Source of the DNA: Phoronis australis
Lineage: Eukaryota > Phoronida > Phoronidae
Reading direction: 5' to 3'
Assembly: GCA_002633005.1 (NCBI GenBank)
Contig: NMRA01000042.1
Span: 308,838 to 372,837, forward strand
Length of the DNA stretch: 64,000 nucleotides
Shown: positions 1-11,785 of the stretch, one piece after another
Numbering within the stretch: position 1 is the first letter of the stretch
Layout: each line of letters begins with the position of its first letter
The notes under the pieces: generated by a model
Told to the model about the DNA's origin: nothing
Databases searched by the model: none
What the model saw: the letters and a program-made list of their open reading frames with translations, nothing else
Position numbers and translations under genes: made by a program

Positions 1-162
1 TATATAACAATCTTCAGTGTAGACTGTCACAACATGAATATAACAATCTCCCAGTGTAGACTGTCACAACATGTATATAACAATGTTCAGTGTAGACTGT
101 CACAACATGTATGTAACAATCTCCCAGTGTAGACTGTCACAACATGTATATAACATTCTTCA
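1..162. repeat. Tandem repeat, 36/37-bp units
   Basis: About 4.5 units of a sequence containing TAACAATC, CAGTGTAGACTGTCACAACA and ATGTATA. The period alternates between 36 and 37 bp because units alternately carry CTTCAG and CTCCCAG, so the underlying unit is a 73-bp dimer. The array starts at the window edge and may continue to the left. It probably lies in an intron of the upstream gene. Confidence 0.9.
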
Positions 163-1043
163 GTGCTTTGTCCCAACGGCCTTGGGAATGAAATAAATGT
201 TTTCCCTTAGAATACTGAAAACACAATTACTTGTTGGTACTATTTTGTTGCTTTGTTTAAGTGTCTTATTATGATTAACACACAGTTCTGGTGGGATAAG
301 TGTGAAAATGATCACTGTCAGTAAAGTGTAATGAAGGTGAATGCATTAAAATTCCTAAAAGTGAATTTTTTGTTGAACGTATGTGATGTGCATGTCAGTG
401 AAAGACTTTCAGGAAGTAATGGTATCTGATCGCATGGACTGGTGACTCGCAGCGCCACCTAGCAGTACTAAGAGGTACTTTGTCTTCATAGGTGGTGGAA
501 AAGATTGTTTTCGTGAAAGGATCCTTTTACAATGTATGCAATTGAATGTGATGTGTTTTAAACAGAAGTCCTCTAGAGGTCACTAGTATCTGGTCCCATG
601 TGTTCAGTCACCACTTTGCTATTTGAAAGTCTCCCATTCTTCTAATGAAAAAAGTTGAAGTATGAACCATTTCTATGTCTGACTTGAGTATAAAAACAAG
701 TGGGTGGTCTTAGTTCATGGTTTGACATTATTGCTTGCCTTTCAATCTGTTATTGATACTACCGGGTATATCCAACTGTTTTCAGTTTCTATGCATCTTA
801 ATTCATGATTAGTTACAACTGTTAGTGAATAATGTAATTGCTTTGCATTGGAAATAATGGTCACAGACCAATACTGCTATTATTTTACCTATTTCAAATA
901 TTAGTTTTAATTATTATAAAATTTGTGATCATAAATTTTTTTGTTTTTGTTTTTACAGTATTATTATAAGTGTTTTAAGAAAATTAAAATGGACTGAATG
1001 TGAATTCATAATTAATTACTAAAAATACTCTTCTTCCATTTAG
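163..1043 (+). other. Probable intron of the upstream gene
   Basis: AT-rich sequence without a supported coding exon. It ends in pyrimidine-rich tracts before two possible 3' splice sites (AG at 1042-1043 and at 1078-1079). No other element was recognised. Confidence 0.5.
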
Positions 1044-1290
1044 GAGAGGTTCTACAGTTTTGATTCTTGTCCCTTTCAGTTCTCGTTCCCCCAAGGCTGC
1101 AGAAGAGGTGGTCACCATTGATGGTCTGGGAAGAACAACGCCAAGTGTTGAGATGAACTCAGAGCAATATGTGGCATTCTCCCAACAACAGATGGAGCTG
1201 GGATCAGGTGCCCCACTAAGTGGAGCTACAGGCTACTCAGATAGTGAAGAAGAGTATGACGAAGATGGTGAACCATGCAGTGCTGTGTAG
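1044..1290 (+). CDS. Terminal coding exon of an unrecognised gene (C-terminal part)
   Basis: This exon is open up to a TAG at 1288-1290, and the rest of the gene lies to the left. Two good acceptors, ending at 1043 and 1079, are 36 nt apart and leave the same phase, so the last exon may be longer or shorter by 12 residues. The peptide contains SPKAAEEVVTIDGLGR, then SEQYVAFSQQQMELG, then a strongly acidic stretch (YSDSEEEYDEDGE) and ends PCSAV. The acidic run with Ser and Tyr looks like a disordered, phosphorylatable tail. The last four residues, CSAV, have the shape of a CaaX box, but this is weak evidence for prenylation. I do not recognise the family. The codon use, strong splice sites and a following 3' UTR with a polyadenylation signal support a real exon. 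Confidence 0.7.
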
Positions 1291-3090
1291 AAATGTCATA
1301 CAACGTGGTTTGTTATCGGAAATTTGCTGGAAAGCGCTGTGTGCATATGAGACATGCTGTAGTGGTTCACATGAAGGAGAACAGACAGTCGACTTTAGGT
1401 CAGACATGAAATGTTTTCCAAAAAAAGAGATGTTCTGTTGCTTCTGGCTTGATGTCTCTCAAAAGATAGGTCAGCCATTATTTCTTTGTTGTGTTAGATA
1501 TTTCTATTTTGTTGAAAAAGATCGACACATGCACCAAAATGTACTGCCTTGTAATGGCAACTCTTTAACAATGCTTGGGTCATCCAGGGCTGTATTCACT
1601 GGCTTTGTGAGAAATGCAATGCAATGGTCTTCTCTTGCCATAAATGAACTATGAAATTACGGTTTCTCAAAAACCTGCAGACTTTCCATCCAAGGTTGGT
1701 ACTTACACTGTCTCTTCAGTTTTTTGCACTGAAAAATTATTAATAGGATGAGAATTTCATGTTTTTTCTAATAGAAAGAAGTGGAATTTTCCACAGGACT
1801 GCATTCCGGTTTTAATTACTTACTATTAACTAACATTCCTAAATGGTCGAGCTTTTTCAAATGTCAGGTGTGATCCTAATTTTTTAGGATATCCGTGTAT
1901 TGTTTATGGAGTTTTTGCTATATATTTGAATGAAAATGAATTTAAGACATGCTGAGATACTTTCCGTTTTCATGCTATTTAAGAGAATTGTGGGTAAAAG
2001 TTACTGTTTGTGAAATGGTGTCTATCCACTGGCAGTTTCCCATGTTTAAAATGGTATTATTGTTATTATTATCGTAGTTATCATTATAATTTGTAATCAT
2101 AGTTAGCTTGGTATACTGCTAAGTGTAATAGCTTAAAGGATCTGGAGTAGAACAGTTTTCATTTTCGAGTATGTACAATTGTCCATTTCTTCAATTGTTT
2201 TGTTAAGATGTATCAATAACAAATGTAATGAATAATTCTTTCAATAGTGAGGCACAGGCTTCAAAATAAGGAAAGCGAAGACCACAACCACTTTTGTTAT
2301 TTTGGCTTGACTGGTCTAATATTGATTGTTATGCTAACTTATTCATACTTTGTGTAAGAAGTCTTCCTCAAGAGAGAAAAAATTGTTTTGATTTCACTTG
2401 GAGGAAGTTGTTAACATTGATATTATGTGGAATTAGAAAACTATATTTGTCACTTAATGGCAACAACGATTATTTCTGGAGCTATTGTTTTAGTCCCGTT
2501 ATGGAATTGACTGTGGAGGTATGTTGATCTTCACAGTCTAAAAAATCTCAAGTAAAATCATTAAAGCTACAATTTAGTTGTGGTTGGAAGAAACACAAAT
2601 TGCTAAGAATCTCACTCTGTATCACTATTATTTTTATTGTTAATTCCACATTTTAAAAAGTATTGAAACTCATTTGGTGATGAAGAGGGTTTATAGCTAG
2701 CTAAGAAAATACAGTGGTGTTAAATATTTTTTAAACAAAATAATAAGTTACTAATTTTATTGATTCTGTGTCTACTGAAGGGTTTAAGCCAATTCATTCA
2801 AGGACTGGGTTGAGAATGGTCTTTTGGCTTATGTCTTTCTTAACGAAGTTTTTATTTATTTGTGATTTTTAAACCTGAAAGATATTTTCAGTCATTGTTG
2901 AAATCAGAGATTGATTTACAACCGGTGTCCTTTTTTATTAGGTGTTTTATATGGACAATGACTTGGGAGATGTTCCAACAGTTATTTTATGGTATCGTTT
3001 AATTATATGTCGAGAGATCATCAGTGAACCACATAAAATGTGTTGTGCATTGTTATTTATTAATAAATGCTTTAATTGAACGTTTGGAGA
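1291..3090 (+). other. Probable 3' UTR of the upstream gene with poly(A) signal
   Basis: AT-rich, stop-dense sequence directly after the TAG. An AATAAA at 3062-3067 is followed within 30 nt by GT/T-rich sequence (GTTTGGAGATGTTTCTTTT), which fits a cleavage and polyadenylation site near 3085. The UTR would be about 1.8 kb. Earlier processing cannot be excluded. Confidence 0.5.
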
Positions 3091-4365
3091 TGTTTCTTTT
3101 AACTTTCAACGTGGAGAAGCTCTGTTTTGTAGCATTGGCTGTAAGGGATGGCCCGTCTCACACGGGACAGATGGCAATGGGTTGTAAAAGGTGGTGTCTT
3201 TAGTGCAAAAATAAGCTGAGACTTATGCTTACTGAAGATTTGCATAAACAGTGTTGAATTTCTTTAAAAATACATTTTAGTTAAACAATTTACAATTACA
3301 AAAGTAAATTTAAGGCAATCCAGCTTGGTCAAAACCTGTTCTCGGATGTACAATAACAAGAATTTAATATAAAATGCATGTTTGTTTTGTGTATGTCTGA
3401 TGGTGTAGCAACAAATTGGTCTCACAGTTGAATAAAATTGGCCTTCACTCTATGAAATTCAAAACATTTATAATGAAAAGCGCAAATCCTTACAGTGTTG
3501 TAATTTTCGAAATTTGCCTATGTTAGTGACATGTTTCTGTTGAGAACACTCATTCTATGTTCTAAAGTAACAAAAACACGAGGCATGATGTCTTTTACAC
3601 ATATTCTCTTGGGGACGGAATTGGGTGAGATATTTACGAAAATTCCAGTATATAGTCATGACTCGATCGTCAATCCCGGTCCCCTCTAAAACAGTTCATC
3701 TGCCGAAAATAACATGTCCGCGGATAACCGACAAGCTGATTGGATTAACTTAAATTGTGTGCCCTATCTTCAGCGTTCAGTGGGGGTGAGATAGACTAGT
3801 GCTTATCGGACACATCATGGCGTATCACCGTCTTTCATACACGTCTTAAATATTTTCAACGATACGACCGATTAGCCCCTGGTTGTTCAACAATATGAAA
3901 GAAATTCCCCCACTTGTCAATGACACTGCAAAGCACATATTTCCCTTGGATTCTGTCTCTCCCTCCTACATCGCCGGACACAGATTGCTACGTGGCGTCT
4001 GTTCAGTGCCAGTTTTTTTCCATTAATATTTCTAGTTCTCCACCTTTGAAAAGGATTATAACTATTTTGTGAATTTTTCGTAGATTTTCGTACAATGTTT
4101 ACATTTCATTTGCTCTCTGAAAATAGAACTTTGTGTTTGCAACTTTCATTGCGCCACAGGAGCGATTACGTCTAAGCTAATTATGGCGTAGACGTGTTTA
4201 ATTTCAATTGTTCGTTAAAGGGTGTGCTTAGCTTACGTTTTAGAAAATATGCGAGTACCACCGAAACAACATTACAACATTTGTAAATTAATTTATCTCT
4301 GATAAATTGATTTTCAGGACATATCTTTTTGTTTACGTTAAGAATTTTCCAACACCCGGTGTAGA

Positions 4366-4453
4366 GTTGAACCACAGTACACAAAAGATACAAGCCATAG
4401 GTTACCGTAGTTGAACCACAGTACACAAAAGATACAAGCCATAGGTTACCGTA
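4366..4453. repeat. Perfect 44-bp tandem duplication
   Basis: Two adjacent copies of a 44-bp unit that starts GTTGAACCACAGTACAC. No difference was seen between the copies, so the duplication is recent. Confidence 0.9.
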
Positions 4454-7400
4454 GTTGCAGGTTGAACTGAAAGAGATGTGGCTGCGGTTCGTAAACCCAA
4501 GAAATTCGTATGAACTCACGATCACGCAAGACTTTGCGAGATATCGCAATGCATTACCACCAAATCGCTTGGTCACCTTTAGATTTACTCGCGAAATTCC
4601 TGCGACTACGGAACGCAGACTTGATTAGCGGCATTCAGTGAATAGCCGGCCCTGTGCTCTTTCTAACGCTGGTATCCCTAAGACTGGATAATAAAACAAG
4701 GCTATCGTTGACATCGGGGATAACAAAGACTATCAAATAGATGTGCCTAGTAACTGAATGACCATTAAACGGCGAGACACTCTAAACAGCCCACACCCCT
4801 CCGACCAAAAATGCCGCACTCACGCCGTGTGAAGGGCTTCATTACACGTACAGTCCGAAGATTCTGCGTGCCGTATTAACACGTTCCTTACTAAGATGGA
4901 AAAATTGTCAATTAGCTTTTCCTTGAGATCATGCAGGCTCGATAGCTCGTAACGGAAGATCATTTTATGTGACGATCATAATGTGAAGGACGACTACCAA
5001 ACTATCAATTTTTCTCAATCTCCGACTGCAGAAATCAGACTTCATTTGAGTAAGGAACAAGTTGTGACCAAGAGTGGGTTAAATCAAAAATAAGTTTCTT
5101 CGGCGGTTGAAGGAGGTTTACAGCCAAAATTGACGGAGAACGAGAAATGGGTCGTGATGTGTATTGTGCAGTAGCCTTATAAAACGTTAATGATGCGATT
5201 TTGTCAAGATCTGCCAAGGACCTGTTAATTGAGCTTTACTAAAAGTATTCTAAGAGTTTGAAACTCACAACAACTTTTCTAAAATGAGAACATTATAAAC
5301 GCCGTCGCTGGCTATCAGTCTTCCGGGCAATGATACAAAGATAAAAGCTACTGCATCAGACAACTATCAGATTCGTGTTTTATATAATACTTTAATGTAT
5401 AGTAAGATAATACGTATTGCTACTACTACATTTGGTACTGTTTAGCAGTTATAGCTATAGAGGTAGATGAAAAATGTGTCAGTGAGTGCACTCTGGTGTT
5501 TTGTAATTCTGTTAAATCTCAGCGTTCTATCCTCTTAACTACGTCACTAAGTAGATGTGTACTTGCGCCTTGAGGTCGTGAGATAATATTGTGGTTTAAC
5601 GTCATTTGTAGGAACTGAGTTTAATTGGTGTGAAAAAGTTTATTAGCCTTTCGGATTGCGCATTACTCCAGCAACTGATAACCAATAACTATTTCGTAGC
5701 GTGAAGTCACCGGGGAATGTCCTCGATAAGAAATCATGAAGAAAGCTGATGTGCGTTGGAAAATATTGTTTCTTCATCACAATAAGCCTGTTACCTAATT
5801 TTGATTTGAATATTGCATGGTAAACTTCTGTTTCTAATTAAATGTGTTTGGCTTTTAATTTTGCTTTGAAAGATCAACCGGTACTTCTAGAAAATGATTG
5901 TAAACATTTATGTTTTGTTCTCTACGATATAGAGGGAAACGCAGTATTTCTACCAGGCATATGCTTGTTGACTGAAATAGACTTTACATGGACCGATTCT
6001 TGAAATTAAAGTTTAAACACTATACAAATTCATCATAATTAAAACTGCACCCGAAAAAATTATGCGCTCCGTCCTGTTTGTGAATCCGTCTGCATCTGAA
6101 CTTAGGTGCTTGCTCGTACATACGAAACATGTAAAACCATTGGTGAGTTTTGTAACATGCGAGAGAAGGTTACACAACACATGCTAGAACTGCAGGTAAT
6201 GACAAATCAAATGCCTTCATTTCTCAAGTCTTGTAGTTTGAAACGTTGTCTATAGGAAAATCTAAGAAGGTGTATTCACTCAGCGGCGAAACTTATTTTT
6301 TGGGGTTTTCAGGTTTCCTAACAGTCGGACACATATCGACGAAAAATCTTGTCACGTTTTGTAAAACTGGAATAAAAAATAATGGTATTATATTTATATT
6401 CGTATAAATAACCACATTCGCTACTTGACACCAATCTGCTTTGAATTATGGCAGTTCGGCTTCTTGAGAGAATACGATCTGGAGGCGTAGTAAAAAATCG
6501 TGCACGTGTTGTGGTAACTTAGGGGATGGAAACGACTGTGTGCCTTTGCTGGTCACCCAATCATGTAATTTTACTGTTTTGTTTGATGTAAAAATAAACC
6601 ATGTTGTTCTCCCTTTTGATTCCATTGCCGCACCTTTAGAAATTCCAGCTTCGACCCCGAAGATTTTAAAACACCAAACTCGCGGTTCTTGCCGCGTACC
6701 TGAAACTCCACGCACGGTTGGAAAATACTCCCTACCCAGTAGTAACAAAGCTCCAGACCTGGACCCAGGGTCTGGAATCTGGATCCCCAAGTACCACTGG
6801 AAATGTGGTCACCGGATATGTAATGTTTTCGGCGCATGTGTGGAATTCAAGGGCGTAGGTATGAATTTGTACCGCGTGTTTGATGTTTTCTGGTTCGGGA
6901 CACAGGCGGACCTAGAGTGTAGTAAGGGGGAGGGTCAGCGGGTCCCAACCATAAGTTTTGAATGAGAGATGTCCGAATGGTAAACCTGAAAACGACACTT
7001 TGGTTGAGTCCAAAGGGGTAGGTGTGCTCGCTGGGCTCCAGTAAATCCGCTTATGCGATACCTGGGATTCAGGGGATCATACGGCTTGAATTTAGAGACA
7101 CGGCTGTGGAATCGTTTTCCTCCCCTACGACTGCCATGAAGCAAAATGTATGATATCCAACCCGTTCACAGTTAATTGGCAACAGCCCTGGGACTCCTAT
7201 CAATATTCGCGTTTGCTGTCCCACACGGTAACCGCAGGCCCGAGGTAATATGGCAGTGTTGATTTCGTGCGACGGTTTTAAGCGTAATCGTAGATTGGCC
7301 GGCGATAGTAAATACTAAGAGATGTTAGTTGGTCGCTTGCGCATGCCGAGTGAGAGCGTGGAATGTGTGTAACGAATACGTTAATCCCGCGGAGATCAAA

Positions 7401-8814
7401 AGGGTTTGTTACACAAGAACGTTATCTAATTGTTGAGGAACTCGGACCCCTGGTAAACATGCTCTCTTAAAGTTGCCGACGGACGAAGCGGTTATTTTTT
7501 GTAAATACACGCGAGCAGTCGGTTGGTAGTCTGGAGTCAATTTGGGAAAATTTTTCCCCCTACTTCACAGGAATTTCAAGGTTATTGACTGGGTCGCACA
7601 CACTGGATCTTTAGAATCGGGAATTAATTGGATTTGATTGACGTTCATTGTCGGCAAGTTTTTTTCAGTCGGAAGATTCGTCAATTTGCTGCACTGAAAA
7701 TACCGGCCTGGAATTTCTTTGATAAAAAATCGAGAGTGCCGTGTTTCGTTCAGCCCAGTGTCAGTTGGCACATTGCATCCGATTCGCCAAACTAGAGGAT
7801 GAACGTGATGAAGCTACTCTGTGAAGATGAGCGATGAGCAAGCTTTTGTCAGAAGGACAATACGTTGTTGAAATTATCTATTTTATAAACTTAAATCATG
7901 GATGTAAGGACACTTTTGTCGTTCTGTGTAGGATGGATATTCCTGAGGACAAAATTCATTGCGGCAAATAGGTGAGTAGATAGGCAACAATTTTGACGTT
8001 TCGACATGTTCACGAAAATCATCAGATGTAAAGCAGCAATTGAAGTTAGTAAAATTATAGATCCCAAGTTTTGGCTACACCCTGGAGTTTACTGAAAACC
8101 TGTTAATAGTGTCCAAATCAAACTTCGAAATGCTATTTAAATTCATTTTATTATCGCTGTTTTCAACCATCTACCAAAAAAGTCATTGCATAATTGTACA
8201 GGTCATCTACCTTATCAATAACCTGTAGTTGTGACGTAAGTCACTTTTTGACAAGTTAGATAGCCAGTGCTCAACTTTTGTATATTAAAGGAATCAAATT
8301 GAGATGGTTACAAACTTGTTGGAGACCGCAGATTCGAGACTTGCTCATCTCGCACATATTCCCCTACACGTCTCGTGGTTCAGACAGTCAGCACTAAGTC
8401 ACCTTGTGGTGAGATTAAACAGTATACCGAAACGCATTGTTTATTTGTCGTGAAAACTGTTCTGTTGTTACACGAGAATCAATCTTTGTCGGATTCAGAT
8501 AAACAAAGGTTTCATTCGAGTGAAGACTGAAGTTCATTTTCCCAGTTCTGTGCAACAGAAGGCTTTCCCATATCACTAAAAAATAGTCCTTTCGAGTTGG
8601 GACTCACAGTGTCACTGTTATTTTGGGTGGTAGGTTCTTGTATGTATCTCAACGGTGAGAATTGTATTGTCTTGATTTTGGGTTTGCCAAAAAGTAAGAC
8701 TGGTTAACACTTCAATCTTTTCTCAATTATTCTTGTCCAAGGTGGAGTTCAAGTGTACTGTGTTGGTGTTGGAGATCTTGGCTATAAACCAGCTTTCTGT
8801 GAAAAACAACTTTT

Positions 8815-9045
8815 GATTTAACCACTTACTTTTATCAAGCTGGTCTCTGCATGTTCCAGAAAAGAAGTGATTTCTGGTTATGGGAAAAACTGACAATTCG
8901 TTATTGCTTGTGGCCAGACTCAGTGTTGGCTTGACACTGCGGGTCGCTTTACACGCCGAGCATGACGTCAAGCATGGAAGAGCGGTGAGTTCTTCCCAAA
9001 CTCATCAATCATTTCTTATATGGACGGCAAAAATGTTTGGTTTTT
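8815..9045. repeat. Dispersed MITE-like repeat, copy A
   Basis: It shares ordered blocks with copies near 23330, 42283 and 57525: TTATTGCTTG, then a GGCCAGA-like block, then CGCCGAGCATG, then GTGAGTTC. This copy is diverged and its ends are not clear. Confidence 0.5.
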
Positions 9046-9678
9046 GGACGAAATTTAGTTTAACGAAGGCTTAAACCATCTCAAACTCGTTTAATCTTTG
9101 TTTCAAGTCGGACAATTTTGGAACTCCGAGAACTCACATTGTGTACTATCCGTGACGAAGACTGTTGTCAGAAAACCGGTCTCGTGGTGGTTGAGTATTG
9201 CGTGTTCGCAAAGCGTTAGTTTATCTTCAGGTGTGAAACACTTGTAGTAATTAACCGACGTTACTGTTGTAATCTTGTTAAGCTTATCCTAACACAAACA
9301 ACAACTGAGTGAGATGGGCAGGGAAGTTTTCAATCTAAACAAACGCGTGGAAGTTCCAATTTAGCACGGATTTCGACAGCGTAAAAACCTACGAGGCACA
9401 CTGGTACGAGAAATGACCAGACTACAGTGCCGCGTTTGCGTGCCCACTATAGATCCGTCGGAGGGTAAAACGCATTGGGGTGGGTTTAAATCAAAGCCCC
9501 TGCGTTGTTCTTCATCAAAGTCTCTGACCTCATGATTGAAACACAAAAATGCCCAGTAGGAGAACACTTGCACTTCGAAGACTTCAGCCGGTTGCCGTAA
9601 TTTTCGCCCCTCGTCACTACGCATATTACGAAAAGTTTAATGCAGTAAAACGCCAGGAAAGTTAATTCTTTTAATTAC

Positions 9679-9714
9679 ACTGTCATCACCATCATCACCA
9701 TCACCACCATCATC

Positions 9715-9810
<96 letters not shown>

Positions 9811-9811
9811 T
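9679..9811. repeat. CAT/ATC trinucleotide microsatellite
   Basis: A run of more than 40 triplets, interrupted by a few CAC and TTC. On the minus strand it reads as poly-Asp, which makes an artificial open frame. Nothing supports translation. Confidence 0.95.
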
Positions 9812-11738
9812 TCATTGTCATTAAATCTCATTTGCGTCATTATTGCCACTATCGTCATCGCTACAATGAATAGAAGATTACAATATGTGACATTTGTGAA
9901 ATCGACAAGTGCAATTAAGAAAACCCAACTTGGTTCAAAATTAAACACTTCAACCTTTTTGGCAACAGTTGCGGTGTGCTCGCCCGAGTGACACATTTAG
10001 TCGATTACTTCAAGATGTTCCTTTTTTTCTTTCCAGATGTTTCATTCGACGTTGTGGGAACTGCACATGTAACATATTTGACAAAAATTGTGAAACGCTT
10101 GTCTCGCTTATTTTCCCGCGGCTCACAGATTTGAAAAGAATCAATCAAATCATCACAATGGTTCGACAAGATATCCAAATTTAACCACTAAAAGCTTGTT
10201 GAACGCAAAATATGAAATTACGGTAACATATAATAAATCTTTATTTAGAATTTGAAAAGTCACAGACATACATATTCCAAAAGATAAACATTCAATGTAA
10301 TATCAGGGAAAAATTCATGACACAATCTTGTATTCTTTGACAGTCGGTTTTTCATTGTTTATGCTCCCATTGCACGGTACAACGGTTGTCTCCTTTATTT
10401 TTTCCAAATTTTTTAACAGAATGCTTCAAGACGTTCTACGATTTCGAGTAGACATCCAAAGTAAAAACTTTAATACCTTATTGCAAAAACGCAAAATGTC
10501 AAAAAGCTGGTGAAATGGTGCTCCTTTAGTTTGAAAAGCCACGGATTTACATATTCTAAAAGAAGCTTTAATTTTCCAAAAGTAATTACACGATATTTGT
10601 GTGAAATAAAAGACATGAACGTGTTTCGCTTTTCAATCAGCATCAAGGTTAGAATATTGCCATTTGGTCACAAGAGGATACACACTATTGGTCCACGTAA
10701 TGTTGTCCAACAATCTGCAAATCTAATTGGCTGGCTGCTTCTTGTATTCCTAACAACCAAAACATATTTTTAGTTCTACAGGTAATTTATAAAACTCTAA
10801 ATATAGCTTTCAACAGGTGCAAGAAAAGTTTTTGACCATCTGCATTCACTGGGAGATGTGTAGTCTCGACTTGTCTGAAATTGTAAAGAATGTTAACGCT
10901 GTGTGAATACACGTTAATGACCTCAACTAATCTGTTAAACCTGAAATATTATATTTCCTCTGACGAAAACATTTTTGTTTGAAGATCGGATGACAAATGA
11001 TACACACTGGCGTAAGCGTTGCCACACTGTACGTAATTTATTTCAAGTCGTTGCTTGAGCCAAAAAAGCACGTGTGGTTCTGGTCTGTGGTTGATTTCAA
11101 AATTGCTGCGGAGATGCCATGTATTTCTAGTTGCTTAGTTTTTTCGAAATTAAAATTCTCCTGACACCTGCACAACAACAAGGTCCGATATTTATCTATG
11201 TGCTAAAGTAATGCAGCGACACCTTTTTGTTTTGCCCAACTCACACCAGCTTCCATCATTCAGAGGCGCTATTGGCTGTGCACATTCGATTAAATGTACT
11301 TCAAAAGCACCAACAATACTTATTTTACATGTACTTTAATGTTGCTGGCCAGAAAAATGTATCTAATTATATATTTAGTCAATTCTTCTTAATCATAAAA
11401 TAGATATGCAATTACCTATGTCACGTTCGAGTTCAAGAAACAAAACTTCTTTTTTCGAGTAATGTGGAATGCACACACCGGCGGCGATTTCAACCCGTTT
11501 CTAAATTTTCAACAAATATCAACCATTTGTACAACTCTTTCACTTCCGTTCCTGACATTGCAGTTTTATAGGTAAACATAGCGACAACAAGGCAAATATT
11601 TATGCAATTGCTGCTCAAAGATATTTATTACACGTTGTTCATTTTTGTATAACCTTTATGAGACACGAAAGTAGATACGCAGCTGTACTGTAACCAAAAT
11701 AACGTGTTCGACTCAATCGAAATACTCAAGCAGTGAAC

Positions 11739-11785
11739 ATGGTGATCGCAGCGTTCATCCTCTCGATTATTGCTCAAGTAACGCA
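11739..11785 (+). CDS. CPAMD8: Probable first coding exon with signal peptide
   Basis: The ATG opens [15 protein letters not shown], a short hydrophobic segment typical of a secretory signal. Ending the exon before GTTAGG at 11786 leaves two nucleotides, and exon 2 supplies the one needed to complete the codon; the protein then runs on into [10 protein letters not shown], the expected start of the first macroglobulin domain. The better-looking donor GTAACG at 11778 would break the frame. The start is chosen because it alone gives a signal peptide in phase. RNA evidence could move it. Confidence 0.55.

Larger units (their letters stand above)
3091..11738. other. Intergenic region between the upstream gene and the CPAMD8-like gene
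   Basis: No exon that can be tied to a known protein was found on either strand. The open frames here are short, overlap on both strands and lack conserved motifs. Contents recognised are a 44-bp duplication (4366-4453), MITE-like pieces near 4470-4620 and 8820-9040, and a CAT/ATC microsatellite (9679-9811). The 5' control region of the CPAMD8-like gene should lie in the last kilobase, but no clear TATA box was seen. Confidence 0.5.

Noticed and set aside
1220-1654. Open frame of 144 codons overlapping the upstream terminal exon
   Set aside because: It lies in another frame and mostly in the 3' UTR; the peptide has no family features.
6446-6965. Overlapping open frames on both strands (up to 141 codons)
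   Set aside because: They overlap antisense with no motif, start context or neighbouring exons; probably chance frames in a locally GC-richer stretch.
9637-9996. Minus-strand open frame of 119 codons with a long poly-Asp run
   Set aside because: It is produced by the CAT/ATC microsatellite; the flanks show no conserved motif or splice context.
11778-11783. GTAACG as donor of exon 1
   Set aside because: It looks better than GTTAGG but leaves phase 0, while exon 2 needs two preceding bases.
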